This document shows, piece by piece, positions 11,398 to 26,280 of a stretch of DNA of 64,000 bases. Where the stretch lies: contig NC_052402.1 in the NCBI RefSeq assembly GCF_009389715.1, forward strand, positions 24,252,013 to 24,316,012, read 5' to 3'. This DNA is from Phoenix dactylifera. Its lineage: Eukaryota > Streptophyta > Magnoliopsida > Arecales > Arecaceae. Below the pieces are notes generated by a model. It was not told where the DNA came from, ran no database searches, and worked only from the letters and a program-made list of their open reading frames with translations. A program made the position numbers and the translations under genes. The first letter of the stretch is position 1. Each line of letters starts with the position of its first letter.

Positions 11398-11746
11398 TTA
11401 AGCTCTCCATTTTGGAGCTCGGCTGTCTGCTAGAACGGTTAAGAATGCAAGACATGATGAGTGTTTACAAAACAATTGATGCTACTCTAGCCTAGATTCC
11501 TGTATTCTTTTCATTTGTGTATGAGCTGTGTTATACTGCTAGTGAGCAAGTCCCCATGATGATAACACCATAGCAAAGTAGCAGGTGGTGCCATGGTTGT
11601 TGTTGCCAGCTTGATATGGAGTCAGTCTTATGAATAATATCCCTAGATTTTATCTGCAAGATTATATGGTTGTAGTTATGCTTGTGATTGTATTAGCCTG
11701 ATAATAGATTGGTTCGCAGCAGCCTGTTGTTCCAGATGGTTATTAA

Positions 11747-12578
11747 GGCCCCATTTGGGGGAGTTTTTGGAGGGCCAAAAAGCACTTTCTGGCCTTTCAA
11801 AAGCACTTTTAGATAAAATAGAGGTGTTTCGTAAAATTTTTGGAAAGTTGTTTTAGCATTTTTAGAAAGCTAAAATAACTTTTTGGGGGAAGCTCTAAAG
11901 TAGAGCTTCTCCAAAAAAGCACTTTTAGGAATTGTCAGAAAGTTGTTATGAGTTGTAATATTTTTTTTTGGATCAAAATATACATAATAAAATAGAATAA
12001 TTACACAAAATATATTATACGATATCATTATAATATTTATACCTTTATATTGTATTATACTATAAATATAATATTATATTATATCATAATACATTAATAT
12101 GTTAGATTAAATAATTTAATATTTGTTATATTATTCTACAGTCATCAAGAGCATGAAAAATTAATTTATGTTTATAATTATAATATTTTATATCTTTATT
12201 ATTGTATTATACTATAAATATAATATTATATTACATTATATCATAATACATTGATATGTTATATTAAATAATTTAATATTATATTACTATATTATAATAA
12301 TATTATATTATATTACATTAATATTATACTATCATATATTTATGTATTAATACATATTATATTTTATTATGCTTTGTTGCATAATATTATATAATATTTT
12401 TTATTGTCATTTGTTATACAAAAAGTACTTTCTTTGTTTGTTTATCAAACATATGTTAAAATTTCATAACACTTTGAAAATGTAGTTATCAAACATCAAG
12501 TAGCTTTTTATAAAAATGCTATTTACAAAAGCTCTACTTTCGAAAGCTCTATTGCCAGTAGATTTACTAAACAAGGCC
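11747..12578. mobile_element. MITE-like element, hAT-like ends, copy 2
   Basis: This is the same element as at 350-1187, in the same place in macro-repeat copy 2. It was therefore present before the macro-unit was duplicated. It differs by scattered substitutions and short A/T-run length changes. Confidence 0.45.
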
Positions 12579-14313
12579 AAACTTGCTTTGAAACTCGACT
12601 ATTTATTTCATATTTATGTGCCGTCAGAAGGTGCATGTATCAACCAATTGGACTAATGTTTAAACTAGCAACAAGTAGAAAATGCAGCATAGAGCACAAT
12701 AATAAAGTTGGTGATCTTAACATTCATTTATTCTGATGTGGTGATATGTTTGTCCCTCCTAATTTGTTTTCTCTCATGGGATGACCAAACCAAACGTATC
12801 CGAGAACTCTAGATTAAACATTTGAGTAATCAGTACTGTTCTTGATATATTAACAGAAAAAATTGGTTTAAGACCCTATTTGGAAGAGCTTTTAGAGGGT
12901 CAAAAAGCACTTTCTGCTAAAAAATGGTATTTGGTAAAAATTTTGGAAAGCTGTTTTAGCTTTTTCGGAAAGCTGAATACAGCTTTTGGGAAGAAGCTCC
13001 AATTTGGAGCTTTTTGAAAATGCTGTTTTCAGCTTTGTCGAAAAGCTGTATTTTTGGCAAAAATACCCCTATTTAAAAGCCATTTTTTTTCTTCCAAAAT
13101 CTTCCATCCTAGTGCCTCTTCCTCTCTCACCCTTCCCTCTCTCCCTCTCCCTCTCTATCTCCTTCTTCTTCTCACGCCGCCGGCCCTGTTTGTTTTTTTT
13201 TTGGTAGGCAGCCACCACGCTGGCCACCACCTGTGGCTGCCTCCCAAGCCGCCGATGCGGCTTGTTGCCCCGGCGAGCCGGCACGGACGTCCGGCTCGCT
13301 GTTGCGACCCACCACAGCCGTCGGGCGGTGGGAAGCAAAACGAACAAAAAAAAAGAGGAAGGGGAGGAAAGGGCAGCCATGGCCCCCGCCTCCCCGGCAA
13401 GCGCTGCGGCCCGCCGTCCCGGCACCCTGCTCCCCCCCTGCGGTCGCCATTGCCCGTCGTCCCAATCCGCTCTCGGGCCCCCTCCTGCGGCTGCCACAGC
13501 CCGCCGTCTCGGCCTCCTTCCGGCGTCGCCGGCCTCACGGGAGGAGAAGAAAGGAGAAGAAGGAAAGAGAGGAAGGAGAAGAAGAGAAGAAAAAAGAAAA
13601 GAAAAAAAAGAAAATGAACGAAAAAGAAGAAAAGGAAAGAAAAAAAAGAGAAGAGAAAAGGAAAAAAAGAAAAAATAAATAAATAAATAAATAAGATAAT
13701 AAATAAAATATATTTTAACAAAATAAAATAATAAATAAAAATAAATATTAGTAATTATTTAAACAATTTTATCACCAAGCTAGAAAATTTGTTAGAGAGA
13801 TAAATTGTCATCAGAAGAGCGAAAAATTAATTTACACTGATAATTATAATATTTTATATATTTATTATTGTATGGTACGATAAATATAATATAAAATATT
13901 CCTGATCCATTAAAATCGGAGGAAACAGTTTGTGAAAACTTTATTCAGGAACTATTGTCTCTTGATCCAGCCATATAAAAGTTAGACAACCTAAATACAA
14001 ACATTTATTTTGGAGAAATACTCACATTTTTTTAGCCAAATACCGGCATTTATTTTGTAAATAATCGAAAAAGAGACCGGGAAAAAGACATGTGTTATGA
14101 TTAAAAATATATTGTAATTATTAAATTAAATAACCGACAGAGACTGAGAGAAAGAGTGTCATGATTTAAAAAAACTTAAAAATATTATATTTTTTAAAAA
14201 AAAAGGGAAGGAAGAGCTCAGAAGCGCAGTTTCGTCGGAATAATCTGACGGTCGTGATGCGCCCTAGCATCACAGGTTGCGCAGTTATCCTCATGGCTCT
14301 TTTCTCCTTTATT

Positions 14314-14403
14314 GGAGGAGGAGAGGCTCGAACTCTCGACCTCAGGATAACTCTCTTAAAGAAGCTATGAGACCAAAGCGCTAGCCAACTGCGCCACCAC
14401 TCC
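14314..14403 (-). tRNA. tRNA-Met(CAT)-like head, macro copy 2
   Basis: Same structure as 3384-3473 and essentially identical to it: box A, CAT anticodon context, and a perfect T-arm. Its conservation between macro copies reflects recent duplication and does not prove function. Confidence 0.5.
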
Positions 14404-17400
14404 ATGGTGAAACGGCATGCTGAAATCTCCTAAAAGCTATTAAAAACGAATCCTTTTCCAATCGACAAAAAATGATAGAGCTCAGGAGCGCTCATGTCAT
14501 CCCATAATGAGACTGTCATGATTTGCCCTACCATCACAGAAGGCGCTGCTGTCATCATTGCCCTCTTTTCCACTAATGGGGTGAGAGAGGATCCAACTCA
14601 AGACCACAAGATAATCTCTTAAGAAGAGCCGAGATCAACTGCGACACCACAGCATGCTGAAAACGGCATGCTGAAAAAACCAAAAACCTATTTAAAACGA
14701 ATCCATTTCCAAGGGGCAAAAAACGAAAGATCTCATAACGGCTGATGTCATCCGATAATCAGACGGTCGTGATGCGCCCTAGCATCACAGAATGCGCTGC
14801 TGTCCTTGCTGCTCTTTTTTTCCACGGTTGGCGCAAGAGAGGATCGAACACTCAACCTCAGGATCAACTCTTAAGAGAATACGAGACAAACTGCGACACA
14901 TCCAGATGATGGAATTAGTATGCTGAAACTATTTAAAACTTATTTAAAACGAATCCTCTTCCAAGGGACCAAAAAAGAAAGAGCTCAGGGGCGCTGAGGT
15001 CATCCGATAATCAGACGGTCGTGATGCTTCCGGCATCACAAGATGCGCTGTCGTCCTCATTGCTTTTTTTTCCACTGATGGGGTGAGAAAGGATCGAACA
15101 CTCGACCTTAGGATGACTTTTAAGAAGAGGTGGGACCAACTACGCCGCGACCGGATGATGAAAATTGTATGCTGAAAATATCTAAAACGTATTTAAAACG
15201 AAGCCTCTTCTAGGGACAAAAACAAGAAAGTTTTTTTTTTTTTTTTTGCGCACATGAATACCCTCCTAAATATCGAGTTTTACATGAATACTCTTCTAAA
15301 CTAATATTTGTATGTATATCTTAGTAAAATACTTGTTTTGCTATTTATCTTTTTTTTATTTTTGTTTTTGCATATATACCCATGCTATCTAACGACGCTA
15401 AAAAATTAGACAAACTGCGACGCAGCCAGATGATGGAATTAGTACGCTGAAAATATTTAAGACCTATTTAAAACGAATCCTCTTCCAACGGACCGAAAAA
15501 GAAAGAGCTCAGGGGCGCTGAGGTCATCCCATATTCAGAAGGTCGTGATGCTCCCGGCATCACAGGATGCCTTGTTGTCCTCATTGCTCTTTTTTTCCGC
15601 TAATGGGGTGAGAGAGGATCGAACACTCGACCTTAGGATGACTTTTAAAAAGAGGTGGGAACAACTACGCCGCGACCGGATGATGAAATTTGTATACTGA
15701 AAATATCTAAAACCTATTTAAAACCAATCCACTTCTAGGGACAAAAGCAAGAAAGTTTTTTTTTTTTTGTGTGCATGTATACCCTCCGAAATATCGAGTT
15801 TTACATGAATACACCGCTAAATTAATATTTGTATGTATATCCTAGTAAAATACTTATTTCGCTATTTATCCTTTTTTTTATTTTTGTTTTTGGATATATA
15901 CCCATGCTATCTAACGATGCTAAAAAATTAACAATTTTAAATTAAAATGACTAAAATATCCTTAATGGGTAGACATGCAAATAGATCGCAATCTCGATAG
16001 CAGAAGAAGAAGACAGGAATAAAAGCATAATTTTAAATTTTTATTTTATTTTTAATTAATATAAGTATAATTTTTCTTAACACCGTTGGAACAACCGTTA
16101 TATTAGGGACATTTGTACAATAACAATCTTTTACGAGAGTACACATGCACATACCAATTTTAGAAGGATACTCATGCAAAATTCGATATTTAAAATCATA
16201 TCCATAAAAAAAAATCTAAGAAAAGAAAGAGCTCAGGAGCGCTGAGGTCATCTGATAATCAGACGGTTGTGATGCACCCTGGCATCACAGGAAGCGCCAT
16301 TCTCCTCATTGCTCTTTTTTCCACTGTTGTTGTGAGAGAGGATTGAACACTCGACCTCAGGATCAACTCTTAAGAGGATACGAGACAAACTGCGACACAA
16401 CCAGATGATGGAATTAGTATGCTGAAAATATTTAAAACCTATTTAAAACAAATCCGCTTCCAAGGGACCAAAAAAGAAAGAGCTCAGGGGCGCTGAGGTC
16501 ATCCGATAATCAGACGGTCGTGATGCTCCCGGCATCACTGGATGCGCTGTCGTCCTCATTGCTCTTTTTTCCACTAATGGGGTGAGAGAGGATCGAACAC
16601 CCGACCTTAGGATGACTTTTAAGAAGAGGTGGGACCAACTACGCCGCGACCGGATGACGAAATTTGTATGATGAAAATATCTAAAATCTATTTAAAACGA
16701 ATCCTCTTCCAGGGACAAAGACAAGAAAGTTTTTTTTTGTGTGCGCATGAATACCCTCCAGAATATCGAGTTTTACATGAATACTCTTCTAAAGTAATAT
16801 TTCTATGTATATCCTCGTAAAATACTTGGTTTGCTATTTATCCTTTTTTTTATTTTTGTTTTTGCATATATACCCAGGCTATCTAACGATGCTAAAAAAT
16901 TAATGATTTTAAATTAAAATGATAAAAATATCCTTAATGGATAGATATGCAAATAGATCGCAATCTCGATAGTAGAAGAAGAAGACAGGAACAGTAGCAT
17001 AATTTTAAATTTTTATTTTATTTTTAATTAATATAAATATAATTTTTTTTAACACCGTTAAAACAACCGTTATATTAGGAGTATTTGTACAATAACAAAG
17101 TTTTACGAGTGTATACATGCAAATATCAATTTTGGAAGGATGCTCATGCAAAATTCGATATTTTGAAGCATATCCATAAAAAAAACTAAGAAAAGAAAGA
17201 GCTCAGGAGCGCTGAGGTCATCTAATAATCAGACGGTTGTGATGCACCCCAGCATCACAGGAAGCGTTATTCTCCTCATTGCTCTTTTTTCCATTGTTGG
17301 CGCGAGAGACGATCGAACACTCGACCACAGGATCAACTCTTAAAAGGATACGAGACAAACTGCGACACAGCCAGATGATGGAATTAGTATGCTGAAAATA

Positions 17401-19079
17401 TTTAAAACCCATTTGAAATGAATCCTCTTCCAAGGGACCAAAAAAGAAAGAGCTCAGGGACGCTGAGGTCATCCGACAATCAGACAATCATGATGCTCCC
17501 GGCACCACAGGATGCGCTGTCGTCCTCACTGCTTTTTTTTCCACTGATGGGGTGAGAGAGAATCGAACACTTGACCTTAGGATGAAATTTAAGAAGAGGT
17601 GGGACCAACTACGCCGCGACCGGATGATGAAATTTGTATGCTGAAAATATCTAAAACCTATTTAAAACGAATCTTGTTCCAGGGACAAAAACAAGAATTA
17701 TTTTTTTTGTGTGCATGAATACCCTCCTAAATATCGAGTTTTACATGAATGCACTTCTAAATTAATATTTGTATGTATATCCTAGTAAAATATTTGTTTT
17801 GCTATTTATCTATTTTTTATTTTTGTTTTTGCATATATGCCCATGCTATCTAACGACGCAAAAAAATTAATAATTTTAAATTAAAATGACTAAAATATTC
17901 TTAATGGGTAGACATGCAAATAGATCGTAATCTCGATAGAAGGAGAAGAGGACAAGAACAATAGCATAATTTTAAATTTTTATTTTATTTTTAATTAATA
18001 TAAATATATTTTTTCTTTACACCGTTAAAACAACCGTTATATTAGGGGCATTTGTACAATAACAAAGTTTTATGAGAGTATACATACAAATACCAATTTT
18101 AGAAGGATACTCATGCAAAATTCGATATTTAGAAGCATATCCATAAAAAAAAAATCTAAGAAAAGAAAGAACTCAGGAGCGCCCTAGCATCACAGAATGC
18201 GCTGCTGTCCTTGCTGCTCTTTTTTTCCACTGTTGGCGCAAGAGAGGATCGAACACTCAACCTCAGGATCAACTCTTAAGAGGATACGAGACAAACTGCG
18301 ACACATCCAGATGATTACCTTAGGATGACTTTTAAGAAGAGGTGGGACCAACTACGCCGCGACCGGATGATGAAATTTGTATGCTGAAAATATCTAAAAC
18401 CTATTTAAAACGAAGCCTCTTCCAGGGACAAAAACAAGAAAGTTTTTTTTTGTTTTTTTTTGCGCACATGAATACCCTCCTAAATATCGAGTTTTACATG
18501 AATACTCTTCTAAACTAATATTTGTATGTATATCCTAGTAAAATACTAGTTTTGCTATTTATCCTTTTTTTTATTTTTGTTTTTGCATATATACCCATGC
18601 TATCTAACGACGCTAAAAAATTAGACTAACTGCGACACAGCCAGATGATGGAATTAGTATGCTGAAAATATTTAAAATCTATTTAAAACGAATCCTCTTC
18701 CAACGGACCAAAAAAGAAAGAGCTCAGGGGAGCTGAGGTCATCCGATATTCAAACGGTCGTGATGCACCCGGCATCACAAGATGCGTTGCTGTCCTCATT
18801 GCTCTTTTTTCCACTGATGGGGTGAGAGAGGATCGAACACTCGACCTTAGCACGACTTTTAAGAAGAGGGTGGGACCAACTACGCTGCGACCGGATGATG
18901 AAATTTGTATGCCGAAACTATCTAAAACCTATTTAAAACAAATCCTCTTCCATGGACAAAAACAAGAAAGTTTTTTTTTTGTGTGTGCATGAATACCCAC
19001 CTAAATATCGAGTTTTACATGCATACCCTTCTAAATTAATATTTATACATATATCCTAGTAAAATAATTATTTTGCTAT
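14404..19079 (-). repeat. Forward module array, copy 2 (outside the inverted repeat)
   Basis: Minus-strand modules with box-B stretches near 14590 (degenerate), 14842, 15090, 15617, 16342, 16590, 17310, 17560, 18247 and 18831. Shortened units occur at about 15405 and 18617, where the spacer stops at aaaaaattaga and is joined to the next head. Near 18180 and 18312 further small deletions fuse one module to another. Confidence 0.8.
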
Positions 19080-21540
19080 TTATCTTTTTTTTGTTTTTGT
19101 ATATATAACCATGCAATCTAACAATGCTAAAAAATTAACGATTTAAAATTAAAATGACTAAAATATCTTTAATGGGTAGACATGCAAATATATCGCTATC
19201 TCGATAGTAGGAGAAGAAGAGAGGAATAATAGCATAATTTTAAATTTTTATTTTTTTAATTAATATAAATAAAAATTTTCTTAACACTGTTAGAACAACT
19301 GATATATTAGGGGCATTAGTACAATAATAAAGTTTTATGAGAGTATACATGCAAATATCAATTTTGGAAGGATACAAATTCGATATTTAGAAGCATATCC
19401 ATAAAAAAAAATCTAGGAAATGAAAGAGCTGAGGAGCGCTGAGGTCATCTGATAATTAGACGGTTGTGATGCACCTCAGCATTACAGGAAGCGTTGTTCT
19501 CCTCATTGTTCTTTTTTTTCACTGTTGGCACGAGAGAGGATAGAACACTCGACCTTAGGATCAACTCTTAAGAGGATACGAGACAAACTGCGACACAGCC
19601 AGATGATGGAATTATTATGCTGAAAATATTTAAAACCAATTTAAGACGAATACTCTTCCGAGGGACCAAAAAAGAAAGAGGTCAGGGGCGCTGAGGTCAT
19701 CCGATAATCCGACAGTCGTGATGCTCCCGACATCACAGGATGTGCTTCGTCCTCATTGCCCTTTTTTCCGCTAATGGGGTGAGAGAGGATCGAACACTCG
19801 ACCTTAGGATGACTTTTAAGAAGAGGTGGGAACAACTACGTCGTGACCGGATGATGAAATTTGTATGCTGAAAATATCTAAGACCTATTCAAAACGAATC
19901 CTCTTCCGGGGACAAAAGCAAGAAAGTTTTTTTTTTGTGTGCATGAATACCCTCCGAAATATCGAGTTTTACATGAATACACCTCTAAATTAATATTTGT
20001 ATGTATATCCTAGTAAAATACTTGTTTTGCTATTTATCCTTTTTTTAATTTTTATTTTTGGATATATACCCATGCTATCTAACGATGCTAAAAAATTAAC
20101 GATTTTAAATTAAAATGACTAAAATATCCTTAATGGGTAGACATGCAAATAGATCGCAATCTCGATAGCAGAAGAAAAAGACAGGAATAAAAGCATAATT
20201 TTAAATTTTTATTTTATTTTTAATTAATATAAATATAATTTTTTTTAACACCGTTGGAACAACTGTTATATTAGGAACATTTGTACAATAACAATGTTTT
20301 ACGAGAGTACACATGCACATATCAATTTTAAAAGGATACTCATGCAAAATTCGATATTTAGAAGCATATCCATAAAAAAAATCTAAGAAAAGAAAGAGCT
20401 TGGAAGCGCTGAGGCCATCTGATAATCAGATGGTTGTGATGCACCCCGGCATCACAGGAAGCGCCATTCTCCTCATTGCTCTTTTTTCCACTGTTGTTGC
20501 GAGAGAGGATCGAACACTCGACCTCAGGATCAACTCTTATGAGGATACGAGACAAACTACGACACAACCAGATGATGGAATTAGTATGCTGAAAATATTT
20601 AAAACCTATTTAAAACGAATCCTCTCCCAAGGGACCAAAAAAGAAAGAGCTCAGGGGTGCTGAGATCATCCGATTATCAGACGGTCGTGATGCTCCCGGC
20701 ATCACTGGATGCGCTGTCGTCCTCATTGCTCTTTTTTCCGCTAATGGGGTGAGAGAGGATCGAACACTCGACCTTAGGATGACTTTTAAGAAGAGGTGGG
20801 ACCAACTACGCCGCGACCGGATGACGAAATTTGTATGCTGAAAATATCTAAAACCTATTTAAAACGAATCCTCTTCCAGGGATAAAAACAAGAAAAAAAA
20901 AATTGTGTGCATGAATACCCTCCTGAATATCGAGTTTTACATGAATACTCTTCTAAAGTAATATTTGTATGTATATCCTAGTAAAGTACTTGGTTTGCTA
21001 TTTATCCTTTTTTTTATTTTTGTTTTTGCATATATACCCATGCTATCTAACGATGCTAAAAAATTAATGATTTTAAATTAAAATGACAAAAATATCCTTA
21101 ATGGATAGATATGCAAATAGATCGTAATCTCGATAGTAGGAGAAGAAGACAGAAACAATAGCATAATTTTAAATTTTTATTTTATTTTTAATTAATATAA
21201 ATATAATTTTGTTAACACCGTTACAACAACCGTTATATTAGGGGCATTTGTACAATAACTAAGTTTTACGAGTGTATATATGCAAATATCAATTTTGGAA
21301 GGATGCTCATGCAAAATTCGATATTTAGAAGCATATCCATAAAAAAAAATAAGAAAAGAAAGAGCTCAGGAGCGCTGAGGTCATCTGATAATCAGACTGT
21401 TGTGATGCACCCCGGTGTCACAGGAAGCGCTGTTCTGCTCATTGCTCTTTTTTCCATTGTTAGCGTGAGAGAGGATCGAACACTCGACCTCAGGATCAAC
21501 TCTTAAAAGGATACGAGACAAACTGCAACGCAGCCGGATG
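19080..21540 (-). repeat. Left arm of the inverted repeat, copy 2
   Basis: About 2.46 kb with heads on the minus strand (box B near 19536, 19787, 20508, 20757 and 21474). It pairs with 22561-25050 about a centre near 22050. Matched landmarks include the clustered gcatcactggatgcgc at about 20700 with its reverse complement near 23410, and the spacer end at 19080 with 25040. Confidence 0.8.
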
Positions 21541-22560
21541 ATGTAAAACTCGATATTTAGGAGGGTATTCATGCGCACAAAAAAAAAACTTTCTTATTTT
21601 TTTCCCTGGAAGAGGATTCATTTTAAATAGGTTTTAAATATTTTCAGCATACTAATTCCATCATCTGGCTGTGTCGCAGTTTGTCTCGTATCCTCTTAAG
21701 AGTTGATACTGAGGTCGAGGGTTCGATCCCCTCTCGCGCCAACAATGGAAAAATGAGCATTGAGGAGAACAGTGCTTCCTATGATGCCGGGGTGCGTCAC
21801 AACTGTCTGATTATCAGATGAGCTCAGCGCTCCTGAGTTCTTTCTTTTCTTAGATTTTTTTTTTTATGGATATGCTTCTAAATATCGAATTTTGCATGAG
21901 TATCCTTTTAAAATTGGTATTTGTATGTATACTCTCATAAAACTTTGTTATTGTACAAATGCCCCTAATATAACGGTTGTTCTAACGGTGTTAAGAAAAA
22001 ATATATTTATATTAAATAAAAATAAAATAAAAATTTAAAATTATGCTATTGTTCTTGTCCTCTTCTCCTTCCATCGAGATTGCGATCTATTTGCATGTCT
22101 ACCCATTAAGGATATTTTAGTCATTTTAATTTAAAATTGTTAATTTTTTTACGTCGTTAGATAGCATGGACATATATGTAAAAACAAAAATAAAAAATAG
22201 ATAAATAGCAAAACAAATATTTTACTAGGATATACATACAAATATTAATTTAGAAGTGCATTCATGTAAAACTCGATATTTAGGAGGGTATTCATGCACA
22301 CAAAAAAAAAACTTTCTTATTTTTGTCCCTGGAAGAGGATTCGTTTTAAATAGATTTTAGATATTTTCAGCATACAAATTTCATCATCCGGTCGCGGCGT
22401 AGTTGGTCACACCTCTTCTTAAATTTCATCCTAAGGTCATCCTGTGGTGCCGGGAGCATCACGATCGTCTGATTGTCGGATGACCTCAGCGCCCTTGAGC
22501 TCTTTCTTTTTTGGTCCCTTAGAAGAGGATTCATTTCAAATGGGTTTTAAATATTTTCAG
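21541..22560 (+). repeat. Centre of inverted repeat, copy 2
   Basis: One plus-oriented module (box B near 21718) and a spacer between the two arms, essentially identical to 7843-8870. The centre is itself the reverse complement of forward units such as 47650-48670 in copy 3, so it is an ordinary array unit in the opposite orientation. Confidence 0.75.
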
Positions 22561-25050
22561 CATACTAATTCCATCATCCGGCTGTGTCGCAGTTTGTCTC
22601 GTATCCTTTTAAGAGTTGATCCTGAGGTCGAGTGTTCGATCCTCTCTCGCGCCAACAATGAAAAAAAGAGCAATGAGGAGAACAGCGCTTCCTGTGATGC
22701 CGGGGTGCATCACAGCCGTCTGATTATCAGATGACCTCAGCGCTCCTGAGCTCTTTCTTTTCTTAGTTTTTTTTTATGGATATGCTTCTAAATATCGAAT
22801 TTTGCATGAGCATCCTTCCAAAATTGTTATTTGCATGCATACTCTCGTAAAACTTTGTTATTGTACAAATGCCCCTATATAACGGTTGTTATAACGGTGT
22901 TAAAAAAAATTATATTTATGTTAATTAAAAATAAAATAAAAATTTAAAATTATGCTATTGTTCCTATCTTCTTCTCCTACTATCGAGATTGCGATCTATT
23001 TGCATATCTATCCATTTAGGATATTTTTGTCATTTTAATTTAAAATTATTAATTTTTTAGAGTCGTTAGATAGCATGGGTATATATGCAATAACAAAAAT
23101 GACAAAAAGGATAAATAGCAAACCAAGTATTTTACTAGGATATACATACAAATATTACTTTAGAAGAGCATTCATGTAAAACTCGATATTCAGGAGGGTA
23201 TTCATGCGCACAAAAAAAAAAAAACTTTCTTGTTTTTGTCCCTAGAAGAGGATTCGCTTTAAATAGGCTTTAGATATTTTCAGCATACAAATTTCGTCAT
23301 CCGGTCGCGGCGTAGTTGGTCCCACCTCTTCTTAAAAGTCATCCTAAGGTCGAGTGTTCGATCCTCTCTCACCCCATTAGTGGAAAAAAAGAGCAATGAG
23401 GACGACAGCGCATTCAGTGATGCCAGGAGCATCACGACCGTCAGATTATCGGATGACCTCAGCGCCCCTAAGCTCTTTCTTTTTTGGTCCCTTGGAAGAG
23501 GATTCGTTTTAAATAGGTTTTAAATATTTTCAGCATACTAATTCCATCATCTGGTTGTGCCGCAGTTTGTCTCGTATCCTCTTAAGAGTTGATCCTGAAG
23601 TCGAGTGTTCGATCCTCTCTCGCAACAACAGTGGAAAAAAGAGCAATGAGGAGAATGGCGCTTCCTGTGATGCCGGGGTGCATCACAACCGTCTGATTAT
23701 CAGATGACCTCAGCACTCCTGAGCTCTTTCTTTTCTTAGATTTTTTTTATGGATATGCTTCTAAATATCGAATTTTGCATGAGTATCCTTCTAAAATTGA
23801 TATGTGCATGGGTACTCTTGTAAAATATTGTTATTGTACAAATGTTGCTAATATAATGGTTGTTCCAACGGTGTTAAGAAAAATTATACTTATATTAATT
23901 AAAAATAAAATAAAAATTTAAAATTATGCTTTTATTCCTGTCTTCTTCTTCTGCTATCGAGATTGCGATCTATTTGCATGTCTACCCATTAAGGATATTT
24001 TAGTCATTTTAATTTAAAATCGTTATTTTTTTAGCATCGTTAGATAGCATGGGTATATATCCAAAAACAAAAATAAAAAAAAGGATAAATAGCAAAACAA
24101 GTATTATACTAGGATATACATACAAATATTAATTTAGAGGTGTATTCATGTAAAACTCGATATATCGGAGGGTATTCATGCACAAAAAAAAAAAAAACTT
24201 TCTTGCTTTTGTCCTCGAAAGAGGATTCGTTTTAAATAGGTTTTAGATATTTTCAGCATACAAATTTCATCATCCGGTCGCGGTGTAGTTGTTCCCACCT
24301 CTTCTTAAAAGTCATCCTAAGGTCGAGTGTTCAATCCTCTCCCACCCTATTAGCGTATAAAAGAGCAATGAGGACGAAGCGCATCCTATGATGCCGGGAG
24401 CATCACGACTGTCGGATTATCGGATGACCTCAGCGCACCTGATCTCTTTCTTTTTTGGTCCCTCGGAAGAGGATTCGTCTTAAATTGGTTTTAAATATTT
24501 TCAGCATAATAATTCCATCATCTGGCTGTGTCGCAGTTTGTCTCGTATCCTCTTAAGAATTGATCCTAAGGTCGAGTGTTCTATCCTCTCTCGAGCCAAC
24601 AGTGGAAAAAAGAACAATGAGGAGAACAACGCTTCCTGTCATGCTAGGGTGCATCACAACTGTCTGATTATCAGATGACCTCAGCGCTCCTGAGCTCTTT
24701 CTTTTCTTAGATTTTTTTTTATGGATATGCTTCTAAATATCGAATTTTGCATGAGTATCCTTTCAAAATTGATATTTGCATGTATACTCTCATAAAACTT
24801 TGTTATTGTACAAATGCCCCTAATATATCGATTGTTCTAATAGTGTTAAAAAAAATTTTATTTATATTAATTAAAAAAATAAAAATTTAAAATTATGCTA
24901 TTATTCCTGCCTTCTTCTCCTGCTATCGAGATAGCGATATACTTGCATGTCTACCAATTAAGGATATTTTAGTCATTTTAATTTAAAATAGTTAATTTTT
25001 TAGCATCGTTAGATTGCATGGTTATATATACAAAAACAAAAAAAAAAAAA
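22561..25050 (+). repeat. Right arm of the inverted repeat, copy 2
   Basis: Plus-strand modules with box-B stretches near 22627, 23351, 23600, 24321 and 24575. It ends in the same poly-A and junction sequence as copy 1. Arm-to-arm identity looks lower than copy-to-copy identity, so the inversion is older than the macro-duplication. Confidence 0.8.
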
Positions 25051-25446
25051 TCCAGTATGTTGGTGGTTGGTATTTGATGTTGTAAATTTGGATAAAATTA
25101 AGCTCTCCATTTTGGAGCTCGGCTGTCTGCTAGAACGGTTAAGAATGCAAGACATGATGAGTGTTTACAAAACAATTGATGCTACTCTAGCCTAGATTCC
25201 TGTATTCTTTTCATTTGTGTATGAGCTGTGTTATACTGCTAGTGTGCAAGTCCCCATGATGATAACACCATAGCAAAGTAGTAGGTGGTGCCATGATTGT
25301 TGTTGCCAACTTGATATGGAGTCAGTCTTATGAATAATATCCCTAGATTTTATCTGCAAGATTATATGGTTGTAGTTATGCTTGTGGTTGAATTAGCCTG
25401 ATAATAGATTGGTTCGCAGCAGCCTGTTGTTCCAGATGGTTATTAA

Positions 25447-26280
25447 GGCCCCATTTGGGGGAGTTTTTGGAGGGCCAAAAAGCACTTTCTGGCCTTTCAA
25501 AAGCACTTTTAGATAAAATAGAGGTGTTTCGTAAAATTTTTGGAAAGTTGTTTTAGCATTTTTAGAAAGCTAAAATATCTTTTTGGGGGAAGCTCTAAAG
25601 TAGAGCTTCTCCAAAAAAGTACTTTTAGGAATTGTCAGAAAGTTGTTATGAGTTGTAATATTTTTTTTTGGGATCAAAATATACATAATAAAATAGAATA
25701 ATTACACAAAATATATTATACGATATCATTATAATATTTATACCTTTATATTGTATTATACTATAAATATAATATAATATTATATCATAATACATTAATA
25801 TGTTAGATTAAATAATTTAATATTTGTTATATTATTCTACAGTCATCAAGAGCATGAAAAATTAATTTATGTTTATAATTATAATATTTTATATCTTTAT
25901 TATTGTATTATACTATAAATATAATATTATATTACATTATGTCATAATACATTGATATGGTATATTAAATAATTTAATATTATATTACTATATTATAATA
26001 ATATTATATTATATTACATTAATATTATACTATCATATATTTATGTATTAATACATATTATATTTTATTATGCTTTGTTGCATAATATTATATAATATTT
26101 TTTATTGTCATTTTGTTATACAAAAAGTACTTTCTTTGTTTGTTTATCAAACATATGTTAAAATTTCATAACACTTTGAAAATGTAGTTATCAAACATCA
26201 AGTAGCTTTTTATAAAAATGCTATTTACAAAAGCTCTACTTTCGAAAGCTCTATTGCCAGTAGATTTACTAAACAAGGCC
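25447..26280. mobile_element. MITE-like element, hAT-like ends, copy 3
   Basis: Third copy of the element, in register within macro-repeat copy 3. It shares with copy 2 details that differ from copy 1 (for example the wording just after the start), which suggests copies 2 and 3 are closest to each other. Confidence 0.45.

Larger units (their letters stand above)
11398..25097. repeat. Macro-repeat copy 2 (13.7 kb)
   Basis: This is the only copy seen from end to end without a retroelement insertion. It runs from the same opening sequence as position 1 to the base before the third occurrence at 25098, a period of 13,700 bp. It contains two MITE-like elements, a tRNA-Met-like head at 14314-14403, a forward module array, and a large inverted repeat centred near 22050. 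Identity to copy 1 looks above 95% over long stretches, which suggests recent segmental amplification. Confidence 0.9.
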
